Positions 49,229 to 50,380 of a stretch of DNA of 50,380 nt are shown here, in pieces (the first letter of the stretch is position 1; each line of letters begins with the position of its first letter). The notes beneath the pieces were generated by a model, which worked only from the letters and a program-made list of their open reading frames with translations, was not told the DNA's origin and did not search any database. Both the position numbers and the translations under genes were made by a program. Origin of the DNA: Bacteroidales bacterium (GTDB taxonomy: Bacteria; Bacteroidota; Bacteroidia; Bacteroidales; Bacteroidaceae); assembly GCA_015060865.1 (NCBI GenBank), contig SUXS01000022.1:1-50380 (forward strand), written 5' to 3'.

Positions 49229-49259
49229 TTTGCCAGATCGAAAATTTACACTAATTTTG
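49229..49259 (+). promoter_or_regulatory. Promoter of the HAD phosphatase gene
   Basis: TTTG (49229-49232), a 19-nt spacer and TAATTTTG (49252-49259) match the consensus exactly, 28 nt before ATG at 49288. Confidence 0.85.
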
Positions 49260-49287
49260 CTTTATATTTTAAATATACGAAAGATAG

Positions 49288-49929
49288 ATGCATATTATCA
49301 AAGCCGCACTCTTCGACCTCGACGGGGTCGTTATCGACACCGAGAGCCAGTACTCCCTCTTCTGGGGAAGCATAGGCCGCCAATACCGCCCTGACGTGCC
49401 CGACTTTGCCGAACGCATCAAGGGTACTACCCTCGAGAGCATCTACAGCAATTGGTTTACCCACCTCGAAGACCAACTACCGGAGATAACACGCCAGCTC
49501 GACGAGTTTGAGCAACAGATGCAGTACACCTACATCGAGGGTGTATGCTCCTTCATCAAGAGCCTACGTGAGGCCGGCATCAAGACAGCCATCGTCACCG
49601 CCAGCAATGAGGCGAAGATGCGTAGCGTGTTGCGCGTACACCCCGAGCTCCCTACCCTCTTCGACCACATACTCACCTCGAAGGACTATGCCGCAGGCAA
49701 GCCCGCCCCCGACTGTTATATCGAGGGGGCCAAAGCCTTCGGTGCCCGCCCCGAAGAGTGCGTGGTATTCGAAGACAGCATCAACGGTCTGCGAGCAGGA
49801 CGTGACTCAGGAACTCTCGTCGTGGCACTCACCACCACCAACCCCTACGAGGCCGTAGCACCACTGGCTGACCTCGTCATCGAGAATTTCAAAGGAATGA
49901 CTCTTGATGAATTAAAGGCTAAAGGTTAA
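49288..49929 (+). CDS. HAD-superfamily hydrolase (beta-phosphoglucomutase/phosphatase-like)
   Basis: 213 residues. Motif I FDLDGVVIDTES with nucleophile Asp10 and Asp12; motif II VTASNEA; motif III lysine in AAGKPAPDCY; motif IV VFEDSINGLRAG. The helical cap at about 17-85 places it in HAD subfamily IA, near beta-phosphoglucomutase and sugar-phosphate phosphatases. Substrate cannot be told from sequence. Own promoter, divergent from the leu operon. The DUF418 gene follows after 77 nt. Confidence 0.9.
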   Translation: MHIIKAALFDLDGVVIDTESQYSLFWGSIGRQYRPDVPDFAERIKGTTLESIYSNWFTHLEDQLPEITRQLDEFEQQMQYTYIEGVCSFIKSLREAGIKTAIVTASNEAKMRSVLRVHPELPTLFDHILTSKDYAAGKPAPDCYIEGAKAFGARPEECVVFEDSINGLRAGRDSGTLVVALTTTNPYEAVAPLADLVIENFKGMTLDELKAKG

Positions 49930-50006
49930 GGATTATGGGATTGACCTTAGTGACTTTAGCGACCTTAATCACCCCTACCAGCATTAAACTCTAAACACCA
50001 AATAAA

Positions 50007-50380
50007 ATGTCCAACCAACGTATCAGCGCCATAGACTCACTGCGCGGCTTCGCCGTCATGGGCATCATGCTGCTCCACAACATTGAGCACTTCAACTACT
50101 ACTCATTCCCCAAGACTGAACTTCCCTGGCTGCGCTCGCTCGACAGCAACATTTGGGATATGATGTTCTTCACCTTCTCAGGCAAGGCCTATGCCATCTT
50201 TGCCCTGCTCTTCGGCTTCACCTTCTATCTACAGAGCCACCATGCCGAGCAGCGCGGCGAAGACTTCAAGTACCGCTACATGTGGCGCTTGGTGCTGCTC
50301 CTTGGCTTCGGTTTCATCAACTCGCTCTTCTTCCCCGGCGAGATACTGGTGCTCTACGCCATCCTCGGTTTTGCCCTCGT
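50007..50380 (+). CDS. DUF418-type membrane protein (5' part, cut by the window end)
   Basis: Reading from ATG at 50007: MSNQRISAIDSLRGFAVMGI, then LLHNIEHFNYYSFPK and several hydrophobic segments (MMFFTFSGKAYAIFALLFGF, WRLVLLLGFGFINSLFFPGE). The start R-I-x-x-I-D-x-L-R-G-F-A-x-x-G-I and the FSGKAYAIFALLFG loop are typical of the YeiB/DUF418 family of polytopic inner-membrane proteins of unknown function. 124 codons are visible and no stop is reached before the end of the window. Confidence 0.85.
   Translation, partial: MSNQRISAIDSLRGFAVMGIMLLHNIEHFNYYSFPKTELPWLRSLDSNIWDMMFFTFSGKAYAIFALLFGFTFYLQSHHAEQRGEDFKYRYMWRLVLLLGFGFINSLFFPGEILVLYAILGFAL

Noticed and set aside
1..50380. rRNA, tRNA or transposase genes
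   Set aside because: No tRNA cloverleaf, rRNA segment or transposase-like protein was recognised anywhere in the window by reading; a covariance search was not possible.

Overview
The window comes from a member of the Bacteroidales. Housekeeping blocks (rimP-nusA-infB-cvpA; topA-aroK; leuA-leuC-leuD-leuB), promoters of the TTTG/N19-21/TAnnTTTG type without Shine-Dalgarno sites, short C-terminal T9SS-like tails, and accessory families largely confined to this order (smalltalk, DUF4248, HU-like HIG protein, BT4734/VirE-type protein, DUF3244) all point there. The genus cannot be fixed from sequence reading alone; a Bacteroides/Prevotella/Paraprevotella-like gut or oral organism fits.

Layout. 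(1) 1-6.6 kb: an accessory cassette on the minus strand. It holds a VirE-like protein that has lost its P-loop region, DUF4248, an HU-like DNA-binding protein, a 37-aa smalltalk microprotein and an M15 peptidase with an odd tail. A plus-strand MNT-HEPN (MntA-HepT) toxin-antitoxin pair sits inside it, and a coupled pair of HTH/small ORFs reads away from it. The cassette is unusually rich in short perfect palindromes, inverted-repeat elements and AACGNT-type hexamers, both between and inside genes. (2) 6.9-19.4 kb: a carbohydrate-degradation locus. Four secreted proteins (an alginate-lyase-like/beta-helix fusion, an unknown binding-type protein, GH39, and a large alginate-lyase-like multidomain protein) diverge from a membrane regulator that looks like a hybrid two-component system without its kinase and receiver. 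No SusC/SusD pair is present. (3) 19.4-20.5 kb: a decayed second copy of part of the first cassette. (4) 20.5-27.7 kb: secreted proteins with C-terminal sorting-type tails: a beta-propeller, a triple-repeat protein, a gingipain-family (C25) protease, an S74-chaperone protein with a T9SS tail, and a DUF3244 protein. (5) 28-35.7 kb: a TPR/HTH lipoprotein, then cvpA, infB, nusA and rimP, and a divergent small membrane protein. (6) 35.8-43.4 kb: a TPR protein plus an outer-membrane barrel, then topA and aroK. (7) 43.7-49.1 kb: the leucine operon, interrupted by a frameshifted GxxExxY gene and preceded by a classic-looking leucine attenuator. (8) 49.3 kb to the end: a HAD phosphatase and a truncated DUF418 membrane protein.

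How the parts work together. The leu genes form the complete route from 2-oxoisovalerate to 2-oxoisocaproate. Their leader encodes a 27-residue peptide with seven leucines, followed by mutually exclusive hairpins and a U-tract. The carbohydrate locus probably attacks a uronate-containing polysaccharide (inference from the families). The first cassette resembles the mobile/phage-like HU-smalltalk-M15 islands common in Bacteroidales; its second, broken copy downstream shows that it duplicates or moves and decays.
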